A stretch of DNA of 64,000 nt from Alicycliphilus sp. UBA6560 (GTDB taxonomy: Bacteria > Pseudomonadota > Gammaproteobacteria > Burkholderiales > Burkholderiaceae_C), in NCBI GenBank assembly GCA_002434305.1, contig DJJU01000001.1, forward strand, positions 97,006 to 161,005. The letters run 5' to 3'. The position numbers and the translations under genes are program-made. A model generated the notes under the pieces. That model searched no databases. It was not told the origin of the DNA and worked only from the letters and a program-made list of their open reading frames with translations. Of the stretch, positions 17,217 through 24,953 are shown in pieces (the first letter of the stretch is position 1; each line of letters opens with the position of its first letter).

Positions 17217-18232
17217 CGACGACAACGACAACAACGACCACCGCCACCCTGAGCTACGCCCAGGCCGCCGCCCTGGCCCTGCAGGAGGCCATGCAGGCCC
17301 AGCCCCACATCGTCGCCCTGGGCGAGGACCTGGGCCGCGGCGGCGTCTTCGGCCAGTACCGGGCCACCGACGGGCGCTGCCTGGTGGAGCACTTCGGCCC
17401 GCAGCGCATCCTCGACACGCCGATCTCCGAGGCCACCATCATGGGCGCCGGGGTCGGCATGGCCCTGGCCGGGCTGCACCCCGTGGTGGAGATGCGCGTG
17501 GCCGACTTCGCGCTGTGCGCCATCGACGAGCTGGTCAACCAGGCGGCCAAGAACCGCTTCATGTTCGGCGGCCAGGGCCGCGTGCCGCTCGTCGCGCGCC
17601 TGCCCATCGGCATCTGGACGGCCTCGGCCGCGCAGCACTCGCAGTCTTTCGAAGCCTGGTTCGCCCATGTCCCGGGCCTGGTGGTGGTGGCGCCCGCCAC
17701 GCCGCAGGACAACTACAGCCTGCTCAAGGCGTCGCTCGCCAGCGGCGACCCGGTGGTCTACATGGAGCACAAGGAGCTGTGGGGCCTGCAGGGCGAGGTG
17801 GACACCCAGGCCACGGCCGAGCTGGGCCGATGCCGCGTGGCCTTTGAAGACGGCGGCGGGCAGGACCTGACCATCGTCTCCTGGTCGCGCCAGGTGCATG
17901 CCTGCGTGGACGCGGCGCGCACGCTGGCCGCGCAGGGCGTGCGCGCCCGCGTGCTGGACCTGCGCACCATCTGGCCCTGGGACCGCGAGGCCGTGCTGGC
18001 CAGCGCCGCCGCCAGCGGTCGCCTGCTGGTGGTGCACGAAGCCGTGCAGGCCGCCGGCTTCGGCGCCGAGGTGGCCGCCACCGTGGCCGAGCACACCGGC
18101 GCCCGCGTGGCCCGCCTGGGCGCGCCGCGCATCCCCGTGGGCTACGCGCCCACGCTGGAGGCCGAATCGCGCATCGGCGCCGCGCGCGTGGTGCAAGTGG
18201 CGCAGCAGCTGATGGCCGCAAAAGCGCGCTAG
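17207..18232 (+). CDS. acoB: Thiamine-diphosphate dehydrogenase E1 beta subunit
   Basis: This 341-residue transketolase-like beta subunit partners the alpha chain. Family blocks include VALGEDLGRGGVFGQYRAT, DTPISEATIMGAGVGMALAG, and the C-terminal transketolase domain with HEAVQAAGFGAEVAAT. The start MDMTTTTTTTTTATLSYAQA has an unusual run of nine threonines made by an ACGAC/ACAAC-rich tract; the real fold begins after it. A downstream ATG is not available before the conserved part. A strong hairpin plus T-run follows the gene. The alpha and beta genes are surely one translation unit. Confidence 0.9.
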   Translation: MDMTTTTTTTTTATLSYAQAAALALQEAMQAQPHIVALGEDLGRGGVFGQYRATDGRCLVEHFGPQRILDTPISEATIMGAGVGMALAGLHPVVEMRVADFALCAIDELVNQAAKNRFMFGGQGRVPLVARLPIGIWTASAAQHSQSFEAWFAHVPGLVVVAPATPQDNYSLLKASLASGDPVVYMEHKELWGLQGEVDTQATAELGRCRVAFEDGGGQDLTIVSWSRQVHACVDAARTLAAQGVRARVLDLRTIWPWDREAVLASAAASGRLLVVHEAVQAAGFGAEVAATVAEHTGARVARLGAPRIPVGYAPTLEAESRIGAARVVQVAQQLMAAKAR

Positions 18233-18256
18233 CAAACCAGTCTGCTAGCAAAACAG

Positions 18257-18298
18257 GAGCTGCTGGCGCTTGCTGCACAAGCGCTGGCGGCTCTTTTT
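18257..18298 (+). terminator. Dispersed repeat copy D acting as terminator
   Basis: GAGC and GGCGCTTG pair with CAAGCGC and GCTC around a CTGCA loop, followed by TTTTT (18294-18298). It is a member of the dispersed AGCTGC/AGCGCTTG family, and sits 25 bases after the E1 beta stop. The T-run on the plus strand makes it a credible terminator of the TRAP/E1 operon. Confidence 0.7.
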
Positions 18299-18318
18299 GC
18301 TTGTATTTCCTGCGGGCG

Positions 18319-19653
18319 CTAGGCGCCGCCCGCCAGCTCCTGCGCCCGCTCCTGCAGCAGGGCGCGCTCGCGGCCGTTGCCGGCCAGCGCGGCGGCGCGC
18401 AGCAGTTCGGCCCGCGCCTCGTGCACCCGGCCCAGGCGCAGCAAGAAGTCCGCCCGCACGGCCGGCAGCCAGTGGTAGCGCGCCAGCGCGGGCTCGGCCC
18501 GCAGCGGCTCCAGCACTGCCAGCCCGGCGGCCGGGCCGTCGGCCATGCCCACGGCCACGGCGCGGTTCAGCTCCACCACCGGCGACGGCTGGCGCGCCGC
18601 CAGTGCGCCATACAGCCCGGCGATGCGCCGCCAGTCGGTGGCCGCGGCGCTGGGCGCGCGGGCGTGGCAGGCGGCGATCGCCGCCTGCAGCGTGTACGGC
18701 CCTCGCGCCGGAGCCAGCGCTTCGGCCTGCGCCAGCGCCGCCAGGCCGCGGCGCAGCAGCAGGCGGTCCCAGCGGCGGCGGTCCTGGTCGGCCAGCAGCA
18801 CCGGCCGGCCCCGGGCGTCGGTGCGCGCCGGCATGCGCGCGGCCTGCAGCTCCAGCAGCGCGGCCAGGCCGTGCACTTCGGCCTGGTCGGCGGGCGCCAG
18901 GGGCCGGCCGGCGCGGGCGCGACGCAGCACCAGGGCCGCCAGCCTGCGCGCCAGGCGCAGCGCCTCGTCCACCAGCGCCGGGCGCATCCAGTCGTCGCCC
19001 TCGCTGGCGGCATAGCCCTCGTTGAAGATCAGGTAGACCACCTCCAGCACCGCCGCCAGCCGCGCCGGCAGCTCCTCGCCGCCGGGCACCTCGAAGGGCA
19101 CGCCGGCTTCGGCCAGCGTGCGCTGGGCGCGCACCAGGCGCTGCGCCATGGCGCCCTCGCTGACCAGGTAGGCGCGGGCCACGGCCGCCGTGGACAGCCC
19201 GGCCACCAGCTTCAGCGTGAGCGCGCTGCGCGCCGACGCCGGCAGCAGCGGGTGGCAGGCGGTGAAGACCAGGCCCAGCACCTCGTCGTCCACCGCGTCG
19301 CCCCGGGCCTGGGCGCGGCGCTCGTCCAGGCCTGCGGCGGCGTCGGGGGCGTACAGGGCCTGCTGCGCCTGCAGTTCGCCGGCGATCAGGTCGGCCGCGG
19401 CGCTGCGCACCTGCTGGCGCCGCAGGTGGTCCAGCGCGCGGCGGCGCACGGCGGCCATCAGCCAGGCGCCGGGGCTGTTCGGGATGCCGTTCACGGGCCA
19501 GTGCTCCAGGGCGGAGACGAGCACGTCCTGCGCCAGTTCCTCGGCCACGCCCAGGTCGCGCACCACGCGCGCGGCGTGGGCCACGACCTTGGCGGCCTCG
19601 ATGCGCCAGACGGCGGCGACGGCCTGGCGGGCGGCGTCGTCGGCGCCGGGCAC
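18319..19653 (-). CDS. ECF42-like RNA polymerase sigma factor with C-terminal extension
   Basis: This 444-residue sigma factor has sigma-70 regions 2 and 4 in the first 180 residues (DLGVAEELAQDVLVSALEHW; LSTAAVARAYLVSEGAMAQRLVRA) and then a long helical, TPR-like C-terminal domain (YLIFNEGYAASEGDDWM, VELNRAVAVGMADGPAAGL). This is the hallmark of the ECF42 group, which lacks a classical anti-sigma factor and is encoded beside YCII/DGPF proteins, as here. The GTG start at 19653 lies one base after the upstream VOC stop, so the two are coupled. It is the last gene of the module. Confidence 0.88.
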   Translation of the reverse strand: MPGADDAARQAVAAVWRIEAAKVVAHAARVVRDLGVAEELAQDVLVSALEHWPVNGIPNSPGAWLMAAVRRRALDHLRRQQVRSAAADLIAGELQAQQALYAPDAAAGLDERRAQARGDAVDDEVLGLVFTACHPLLPASARSALTLKLVAGLSTAAVARAYLVSEGAMAQRLVRAQRTLAEAGVPFEVPGGEELPARLAAVLEVVYLIFNEGYAASEGDDWMRPALVDEALRLARRLAALVLRRARAGRPLAPADQAEVHGLAALLELQAARMPARTDARGRPVLLADQDRRRWDRLLLRRGLAALAQAEALAPARGPYTLQAAIAACHARAPSAAATDWRRIAGLYGALAARQPSPVVELNRAVAVGMADGPAAGLAVLEPLRAEPALARYHWLPAVRADFLLRLGRVHEARAELLRAAALAGNGRERALLQERAQELAGGA

Positions 19654-19654
19654 G

Positions 19655-20077
19655 TCAGGCGGCGGCGGGAGGCGTGGCGGGCGCGGCGGCCATGTCCATG
19701 TACATCAGTTCCCAGCCGTGGCCGTCCATGTCGTCGAAGGCGCGGTAGTACATGAAGCCGTGGTCCTGCGCCGGCCGCGGCTCGGTGGCGCCAGCAGCCA
19801 GCGCCCTGGCCATCAGCGCGTCCACCTCGCCCCGGCTGTCGCACGACAGGCACAGCAGCACCTGGGCGCTCTCGCGCGCATCGGCGATGCGCTTGGCGGT
19901 GAAGGTCTGGAAGAACGGCCGCACCAGCAGCATGGCGTAGATGTCCTCGCTGATGACCATGCAGGCGCCCTGCTCGTTGGTGAACTGCGGGTTGAAGGAA
20001 AAGCCCAGCGCCTCGAAGAAGGCGCGCGAGCGCTGCATGTCGGCGATGGGCAGGTTGACGAAGATCTTGCGGGCCAT
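19655..20077 (-). CDS. VOC-family (glyoxalase/extradiol-type) protein
   Basis: This protein of about 140 residues starts MARKIFVNLPIADMQRSRAF and has the paired beta-alpha-beta-beta-beta modules of the vicinal oxygen chelate fold, ending in GHGWELMYMDM. It resembles the lactoylglutathione-lyase-like proteins that accompany ECF42 sigma factors. It may bind metal and a small ligand; no reaction can be assigned. An in-frame TTG at 20113 would add 12 unlikely residues. It ends one base before the sigma factor start. Confidence 0.85.
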   Translation of the reverse strand: MARKIFVNLPIADMQRSRAFFEALGFSFNPQFTNEQGACMVISEDIYAMLLVRPFFQTFTAKRIADARESAQVLLCLSCDSRGEVDALMARALAAGATEPRPAQDHGFMYYRAFDDMDGHGWELMYMDMAAAPATPPAAA

Positions 20078-20128
20078 GGTTCGGCTCCAGAAAACGACAG
20101 GGTTGAGGGGCAACGGGAAGGCGCCGGG

Positions 20129-20248
20129 CTACCTGCCCATGGCGCGGAAACGCTCGCGCAGGGCCTGGCGCCGCGCGTGCTGGATGTGGCGCGGCCCGTG
20201 GCCCGCGTCGCCGGTGGCCGTGGCCTTCGCGATGATCATGAAACGCAC
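20129..20248 (-). pseudogene. Remnant of a YCII/DGPF-family gene
   Basis: A 39-codon frame opens with GTG at 20248 and reads VRFMIIAKATATGDAGHGP. This closely resembles the usual start of YCII (DGPF) proteins (RFM-I-KA-...-S/D-AG), then loses resemblance and stops at TAG 20129-20131. The rest of the domain, including the DGPF motif, is absent. Its first codons overlap the end of the VOC gene at 20236. I read it as a decayed second YCII gene of the sigma module. A short expressed peptide cannot be excluded. Confidence 0.6.
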
Positions 20249-20673
20249 GGCGCGCCCTCCCCGCTGCCAGAGGCCAGCGGCTGCAGCAGGCTGCAGCGGT
20301 TGCCCTCGGTGTCGGTGAAGGCCACGTAGGCGCCGACACCGGGAATGTCCATGGGCTCGCCCAGCACGCTGCCGCCCGCCTGCGCGACGCGCGCCATGGC
20401 GGCGCGCAGGTCTTGCACCCCGATCACGATGCCCGGGTGCTGGGCCGGCATGTGCGCGTCGGCGATGAAGAAGCCGCCGTTGATGCAGCCGGGCACGGCC
20501 CCGGGCGGCGCCGGCGGCGGATTCTGGGGGTCGGCCGTGGTGACGACGGTGTAGTGGCCCATCTCGGGGCCCAGAAACTGCAGCTTCCAGCCGAAGGCGC
20601 CGGCATAGAAGCGCCCGATGCGCTCACGGTCGCGGCAGGGCAGTTCGAAGTGGATGACAGGGTTCATGCTCAT
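20236..20673 (-). CDS. VOC-family protein
   Basis: This 145-residue protein starts MSMNPVIHFELPCRDRERI and has FYAGAFGWKLQFLGPEMGHYTVV, the GGFFIADAH block and FTDTEGNRCSLLQPL at its end, all typical of small VOC domain proteins. It is co-directional with the other module genes, 29 bases after the PhnB-like gene. The role is probably ligand binding or detoxification under control of the sigma factor; this is inferred from linkage only. Confidence 0.85.
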   Translation of the reverse strand: MSMNPVIHFELPCRDRERIGRFYAGAFGWKLQFLGPEMGHYTVVTTADPQNPPPAPPGAVPGCINGGFFIADAHMPAQHPGIVIGVQDLRAAMARVAQAGGSVLGEPMDIPGVGAYVAFTDTEGNRCSLLQPLASGSGEGAPCVS

Positions 20674-20702
20674 GGCGGGTCTCTGTAAGGTGGATGCGGG
20701 CT

Positions 20703-21197
20703 TCAGGCGCCACGGCCGTCGGCGGCGGCCTGCAGCGCGGCGATGTCGAGCTTGACCATGCCCTGCACGGCCTGCAGCACGCGCTGCGAGCGCGCGGCGT
20801 CGCTGCCGCCGATGATGTCCAGCACCATGCGCGGCACCACCTGCCAGGACACGCCCCAGCGGTCCTTCAGCCAGCCGCATTGCACGGGCCGCCCGCCGGC
20901 GGCCAGGCGCTCCCAGTAGTGGTCGATCTCGGCCTGGGTGTCGCACATCACCTGCAGCGACAGGGCGTCGGTATAGGCCTCGTGCGGGCCGCCGTTCAGG
21001 GCCATGAAGGGCTGGCCGTCCAGCTCGAAGGCGATGGTCAGCACCGTGCCGGCGGGCAGCGGCGCGCCCTCGCCGTAGTGGCTGGTGGCCGTCGTGCGGC
21101 TGCGGGGGAAGATGGCGCTGTAGTGGCGTACCGCGGCTTCGGCGTCGCGGTCGAACCACAGGCAGGGGACGATGCGGGGGTGGGCGTGCAAGATCAC
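20703..21197 (-). CDS. PhnB-like VOC protein
   Basis: This 164-residue protein has the PhnB/3-demethylubiquinone-methyltransferase-like VOC domain. It shows CLWFDRDAEAAVRHYSAIF, FELDGQPFMALNGG, LSLQVMCDTQAEIDHYWERL and CGWLKDRWGVSWQVVP. Despite the database name such proteins are not methyltransferases. The GTG start at 21197 follows an AAGGAG at a proper distance. It lies between the YCII gene and the second VOC gene in the sigma-factor module. Confidence 0.88.
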   Translation of the reverse strand: MILHAHPRIVPCLWFDRDAEAAVRHYSAIFPRSRTTATSHYGEGAPLPAGTVLTIAFELDGQPFMALNGGPHEAYTDALSLQVMCDTQAEIDHYWERLAAGGRPVQCGWLKDRWGVSWQVVPRMVLDIIGGSDAARSQRVLQAVQGMVKLDIAALQAAADGRGA

Positions 21198-21308
21198 AGA
21201 GGTGGCTCCTTAAAAAAAGGGCAGGCACCCGGCTTTCGCCGGCTCGTACCACCACGACGCATCAGGCCACCGGTTTTCGACAGCCGGCGACTAGGTAGTT
21301 ACCCTGAG

Positions 21309-21683
21309 TCAATCACTGCCCGGGCTGCCTGCCCAGCAGGGCGCGACGGCGCGCACCTCCACCGTGGCCCAGGCAGCGGCCGGGCATTCGGCCGCCAGGG
21401 CCACGGCCTGCGCGCGGCTGTCGGTGGCCAGCAGGTAGAAGCCCCCGACCATTTCCTTGGTCTCGGCAAACGGTCCGTCCAGCACCTGCACGGCGCCGGC
21501 GCGGCGGCGCACCTGGGCGGCGCCGGCATCCTGCGGCGCCAGCGACTCGGCGGCCAGCAGCAGGCCGCGCCCCTGCAGCTCGGCGCCCCAGGCGCGCATG
21601 CGCTCGTAGAGCAGCTGGCCCTCGGCCAGGCTGCGCTCGGCGCGCTGGCCTACGGGTTCGTGGATCAGCAGCATGTGGGCCAT
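21309..21683 (-). CDS. YCII/DGPF-domain protein, ECF42 partner
   Basis: This 124-residue protein carries the diagnostic motif LDGPFAETKEMVGGFYLL of the YCII-related DGPF family. ATG at 21683 (MAHMLLIHEP) follows AAGGAG. DGPF proteins are the conserved genomic partners of ECF42 sigma factors and probably link sensing to sigma activity, though the mechanism is not settled. It is the first gene of the module, separated from the PhnB-like gene by about 110 bases. Confidence 0.9.
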   Translation of the reverse strand: MAHMLLIHEPVGQRAERSLAEGQLLYERMRAWGAELQGRGLLLAAESLAPQDAGAAQVRRRAGAVQVLDGPFAETKEMVGGFYLLATDSRAQAVALAAECPAAAWATVEVRAVAPCWAGSPGSD

Positions 21684-21698
21684 GGTTTGCTCCTTGTT

Positions 21699-21745
21699 CA
21701 ATAGCTGCCAGCGCTTGACTGGCAAGGGCGGGAGGCCTTTTTCAC
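21699..21745. repeat. Dispersed repeat copy E
   Basis: CAATAGCTGCCAGCGCTTG is followed by a degenerate right arm (GGCAAGGGCG) and TTTTT. It lies between the ABC exporter stop and the YCII start. The T-run on the plus strand does not suit the minus-strand genes, so a terminator role is doubtful. Confidence 0.6.
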
Positions 21746-21747
21746 CA

Positions 21748-23565
21748 TCATTCTTGTGCCCCGGCGCTGCGGTGCTGCAGCGCCCACATTTCCGCATAGC
21801 GCCCGCCGGCGGCCAGCAGCTGGCCATGCGTGCCGCGCTCGACGATGCGGCCGGCGTCCATGACCAGGATCTCATGCGCGTCCACCACCGTGGACAGGCG
21901 GTGCGCGATGACCAGCGTGGTGCGGCCCTGCGCGGCCTGGCGCAGTTCGGCCTGGATGGCGCGCTCGTTGGCCGAGTCCAGCGCGCTGGTGGCCTCGTCG
22001 AAGATCAGGATGGGCGGGTTCTTCAGCAGCGTGCGGGCGATGGCCACGCGCTGCTTCTCGCCGCCCGACAGCTTTAAGCCCCGCTCGCCCACCTGGGTGG
22101 CATAGCCCTGGGGCGTGGCGGCGATGAAGTCGTGGATGTGCGCGGCGCGGGCGGCCGCCTCCACCTCGACCTGGCTGGCGTCGGTGCGGCCGTAGGCGAT
22201 GTTGTAGGCGATGGTGTCGTTGAACAGCACCGTGTCCTGCGGCACGATGCCGATGGCCCGGCGCAGGCTGGCCTGCGTGACCTGGCGGATGTCCTGCCCG
22301 CCGATGGTGATGGCGCCGCCCTGCAGGTCATAAAAGCGGTACAGCAGACGCCCCAGCGTGCTCTTGCCGGCGCCGGACGGACCGACCACGGCCACCGTGC
22401 GCCCGGCCGGGATCTCGAAGCTCACGCCCTGCAGGATGGGCCGGGCCGGGTCGTAGGCGAAGTGCACGTCGTCAAAGCGCACCACGGGCGGCGCGGCGGC
22501 GTCCAGCGGCGCGGCGCCGGGGGCGTCGGCCACTTCCTGCTGGCGGTCCATCAGGGTGAACATCTTGTCCAGGTCGGTCAGGTTCTGCTTGATCTCGCGG
22601 TACACCACGCCCAGGAAGTTCAGCGGGATGTAGATCTGGATCATGAAGGCATTCACCATGACCAGGTCACCCAGCGTCATGCGCCCGGCCGCCACGCCCT
22701 CGGTGGCGCGCCACAGGATGGCCACCAGGGCCACGGCGATGATCAGCTGCTGGCCGCCATTGAGCAGGCTCAACGAGCTGCGGCTCTTGAGCTGCGCGCG
22801 GCGCAGCCGCTCCAGGCTTTCGTCATAGCGGCGGGCCTCGAACTGCTCGTTGTTGAAGTACTTGACGGTCTCGTAGTTCAGCAGCGAATCGATGGCCTTG
22901 CTGTGCGCGGCCGAGTCGAACTGATTGGCCTCGCGGCGAAAGTGGATGCGCCATTCCGTCACCCACACCGTCCAGCCGATGTACAGCGCCAGCGCCGCCA
23001 GCGTGATGATCGCGAACCAGGCATCGAAGCGCGTGGCCAGCACGGTGAGCACCAGCGCCACCTCCACCAGCGTGGCGGCGATGTTGAACAGGGCGAACGA
23101 CACCAGGGACTCAATACCGCGCACGCCGCGCTCGATGTCGCGCGTCATACCGCCGGTCTGGCGCTCCAGGTGAAAGCGCAGCGAGAGGGCGTGCAGGTGC
23201 TCGAAGGTCTTCAGCGCTATGGAACGCGCCGCGCCGTGCGTGGCCTTGGCGAAGACCAGCTCGCGCAGCTCGTTGAAGAGCGAATTGGCAAAGCGCAGCA
23301 GGCCGTAGGCCAGCAGCAGGCCCACCGGCACCACCAGCAGCGCGGCAGGGTTGCCGGGCGGCACGGTCATGGCGTCCACCAGGGCCTTGAGCAGCAGCGG
23401 CACGCCCACGTTGGCCAGCTTGGCCCCCACCATGAAGGCGATGGCGGCGGCCACGCGCCACTTGTATTGCATCAGGTAGGGCAGCAGGCGCGACAGCGTG
23501 GCCCAGTCGGTGCGGACAACCGTGGGATCGGGGGCGGGAGCAGTATCGGAGCCGAAGCGGCGCAT
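21748..23565 (-). CDS. Atm1/HMT-type ABC exporter, fused permease and ATPase
   Basis: This 605-residue half-transporter has six membrane helices in residues 30-330, then an ATPase domain. Walker A is GPSGAGKST, the signature LSGGEKQR and Walker B ILIFDEATSALD. The block LLNYETVKYFNNE with RYDESLERL is specific to the Atm1/ABCB7/heavy-metal-tolerance branch, whose bacterial members export glutathione-linked metals or sulfur compounds. The ATG at 23565 (MRRFGSDTAPAPD) is chosen; the longer frame upstream is a shadow of the divergent thioesterase. It acts as a homodimer in the inner membrane. Substrate is inferred from family. Confidence 0.9.
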   Translation of the reverse strand: MRRFGSDTAPAPDPTVVRTDWATLSRLLPYLMQYKWRVAAAIAFMVGAKLANVGVPLLLKALVDAMTVPPGNPAALLVVPVGLLLAYGLLRFANSLFNELRELVFAKATHGAARSIALKTFEHLHALSLRFHLERQTGGMTRDIERGVRGIESLVSFALFNIAATLVEVALVLTVLATRFDAWFAIITLAALALYIGWTVWVTEWRIHFRREANQFDSAAHSKAIDSLLNYETVKYFNNEQFEARRYDESLERLRRAQLKSRSSLSLLNGGQQLIIAVALVAILWRATEGVAAGRMTLGDLVMVNAFMIQIYIPLNFLGVVYREIKQNLTDLDKMFTLMDRQQEVADAPGAAPLDAAAPPVVRFDDVHFAYDPARPILQGVSFEIPAGRTVAVVGPSGAGKSTLGRLLYRFYDLQGGAITIGGQDIRQVTQASLRRAIGIVPQDTVLFNDTIAYNIAYGRTDASQVEVEAAARAAHIHDFIAATPQGYATQVGERGLKLSGGEKQRVAIARTLLKNPPILIFDEATSALDSANERAIQAELRQAAQGRTTLVIAHRLSTVVDAHEILVMDAGRIVERGTHGQLLAAGGRYAEMWALQHRSAGAQE

Positions 23566-23697
23566 GGAGGCAGGAGGGGAAAGAGGAAGAGCAGCGGCCG
23601 ATTGTGACCGCCGGCGCCGCGGCGTGCAGCGGCGGGCAAAACAGGCCAAGGCCGCCAGTTGCGGGACAATGCGGCCCCGCCTTTTCCTCATTCCGCC

Positions 23698-24114
23698 ATG
23701 ACCGACGCCCTGCACGCCCACCACGCCCTGCCCACGGACAAGGAGCTGGTGCTCAAAGTGATCCCCATGCCCGCGGACACCAACAGCAACGGCGACATCT
23801 TCGGCGGCTGGGTTATGGCGCAGGTGGACCTGGCCGGCTCGGTGCTGCCGGCGCGGCTGATCCAGGGCCGCATGGCCACCGTGGCGGTGAACGAGTTCGT
23901 CTTCAAGCAGCCGGTGCGCGTGGGCGACCTGCTGTCGTTCTTCGCCGAGGTCACGCGCGTAGGCACCACCTCCATGACGGTGCAGGTGGAGGTCTATGCC
24001 GAGCGCATCCGCACGCAGGGCCGCTATGCCAAGGTGACCGAGGCCAAGCTGACCTACGTGGCCATCGACGAGAACGGCCGCCCGCGCCCGATCCCGAAGG
24101 CCGCGCAGGAATAA
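23698..24114 (+). CDS. YciA-like acyl-CoA thioesterase
   Basis: This 138-residue single-hotdog enzyme has the YciA motif NSNGDIFGGWVMAQVDLAG, in which the Asp is the expected catalytic residue, and VNEFVFKQPVRVGDLLSFFAEV. It hydrolyses acyl-CoA esters in the cytoplasm; the family acts as a hexamer. ATG at 23698 (MTDALHAHHALPTDKEL) is the sensible start; an earlier in-frame start at 23659 lacks family support. It is divergent from the ABC exporter and ends in a strong terminator. Confidence 0.9.
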   Translation: MTDALHAHHALPTDKELVLKVIPMPADTNSNGDIFGGWVMAQVDLAGSVLPARLIQGRMATVAVNEFVFKQPVRVGDLLSFFAEVTRVGTTSMTVQVEVYAERIRTQGRYAKVTEAKLTYVAIDENGRPRPIPKAAQE

Positions 24115-24148
24115 GCCTGCCAGAAGCGCCCAAGGCGCCAACGACAAA

Positions 24149-24173
24149 GGGAGCCCGAAGGCTCCCTTTTTTT
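24149..24173 (+). terminator. Rho-independent terminator
   Basis: GGGAGCC (24149-24155) and GGCTCCC (24160-24166) form a perfect 7-bp stem with a CGAA loop, followed by seven T. It is 35 bases beyond the thioesterase stop and could also act on the converging bactofilin transcript through the AAA on its left. Confidence 0.9.
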
Positions 24174-24201
24174 GGTCTGCGCAGATGCGTGCGCAGCGCG
24201 G

Positions 24202-24801
24202 TCAGACCGCGGCCAGCGCCGAAGCGGTGCCGGCGCCGCTGGAGTGGCTGGTGCCACTGCTGCCCGAGGTGGCGCGGGCGCTGTTGCTGCCCAGGCCACC
24301 CTCGATCTCGCCGCTGAGCTGGCCGCCCTCTTCGATCACCACCTTGCCGTAGCGGATCTTGCCGCTGACGCGGCCCGAGCCGAAGATGACCAGCTTCTCG
24401 CGCACGGTGAGCTGGCCGTCGAACTGGCCGTGGATCTCGGCGATGTCGATCTCCGCGCTGCCGCGGAAGGCCCCCTGCTCGGCGATGTGGATCACGCGCG
24501 AGTCCATGGTGGCCTCGACCGTGCCCTCGACCACCAGGGTGTCGCAGTCGGTGATTTCCACGCCCTTGAGCTTGATGTTGGGGCCCACGGTGAGCTTGCT
24601 GCCGCCGGTGGCCGTGGTGGTGGCGGAATCGGTGGTGGTGGCGGTGCTGGGGGTCATGGATGCTGCCGGGGTGGAAGCCGTGCTGACGCTGCCCGGCCGG
24701 GTGGTGGTGCCGCCCAGCACGGACGATGTGGTGGGCTGGCGGGTGGAAAAGCTGTCGCTGTTGCTGTCTCGCTTGCCAAAGAAGGGGTTTTGCACGGCCA
24801 T
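24202..24801 (-). CDS. Bactofilin (polymer-forming cytoskeletal protein)
   Basis: This 199-residue bactofilin has a beta-helical core from about residue 75 to 165 (LTVGPNIKLKGVEITDCDTLVVEGTV, then repeats with GQFDGQLTVREKLVIFGSGRVSGKI). The core is flanked by a Ser/Thr-rich disordered N-terminus and a Gly/Ser/Ala tail. Bactofilins self-assemble without nucleotide and organise cell shape or polar complexes. No peptidoglycan hydrolase gene, the common partner, is adjacent. The ATG at 24801 (MAVQNPFFGKRD) is preferred. Its promoter region holds three TTGCA(TGC) repeats. Confidence 0.92.
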   Translation of the reverse strand: MAVQNPFFGKRDSNSDSFSTRQPTTSSVLGGTTTRPGSVSTASTPAASMTPSTATTTDSATTTATGGSKLTVGPNIKLKGVEITDCDTLVVEGTVEATMDSRVIHIAEQGAFRGSAEIDIAEIHGQFDGQLTVREKLVIFGSGRVSGKIRYGKVVIEEGGQLSGEIEGGLGSNSARATSGSSGTSHSSGAGTASALAAV

Positions 24802-24895
24802 CGGAACTCCTGAGAAATAACCAGCCCATGCTAGGGGGCCGGGCCGCCCCAGACCTTTGGCGTTACGCAAGAGAGGTAACCAAAGCGCTCGATCG

Positions 24896-24919
24896 TTGCA
24901 TGCACTTGCATGCGTTGCA
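24896..24919. promoter_or_regulatory. Three phased TTGCA repeats upstream of bactofilin
   Basis: TTGCATGC, TTGCATGC and TTGCA begin at 24896, 24906 and 24915, about one helical turn apart. They lie about 95-120 bases before the bactofilin ATG and 35 bases beyond the thioesterase stop. The phasing suggests a protein-binding site, but no regulator is known. Confidence 0.4.
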
Positions 24920-24953
24920 GTGACAAACAAGCGCGTGATGCCGTCAGAAGCCG

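Noticed and set aside
20703..21197. Ubiquinone methyltransferase
   Set aside because: PhnB-like VOC proteins are often labelled this way, but the sequence lacks any SAM-binding motif.
22132..23607. 491-residue open frame antisense to the ABC exporter
   Set aside because: It has biased His/Gln/Val/Arg composition and runs opposite a strongly conserved gene with all motifs present.
23566..24147. N-terminal extension of the Atm1-type exporter
   Set aside because: It is the complement of the YciA-like thioesterase gene and the gap. The exporter family starts at about ATG 23565.
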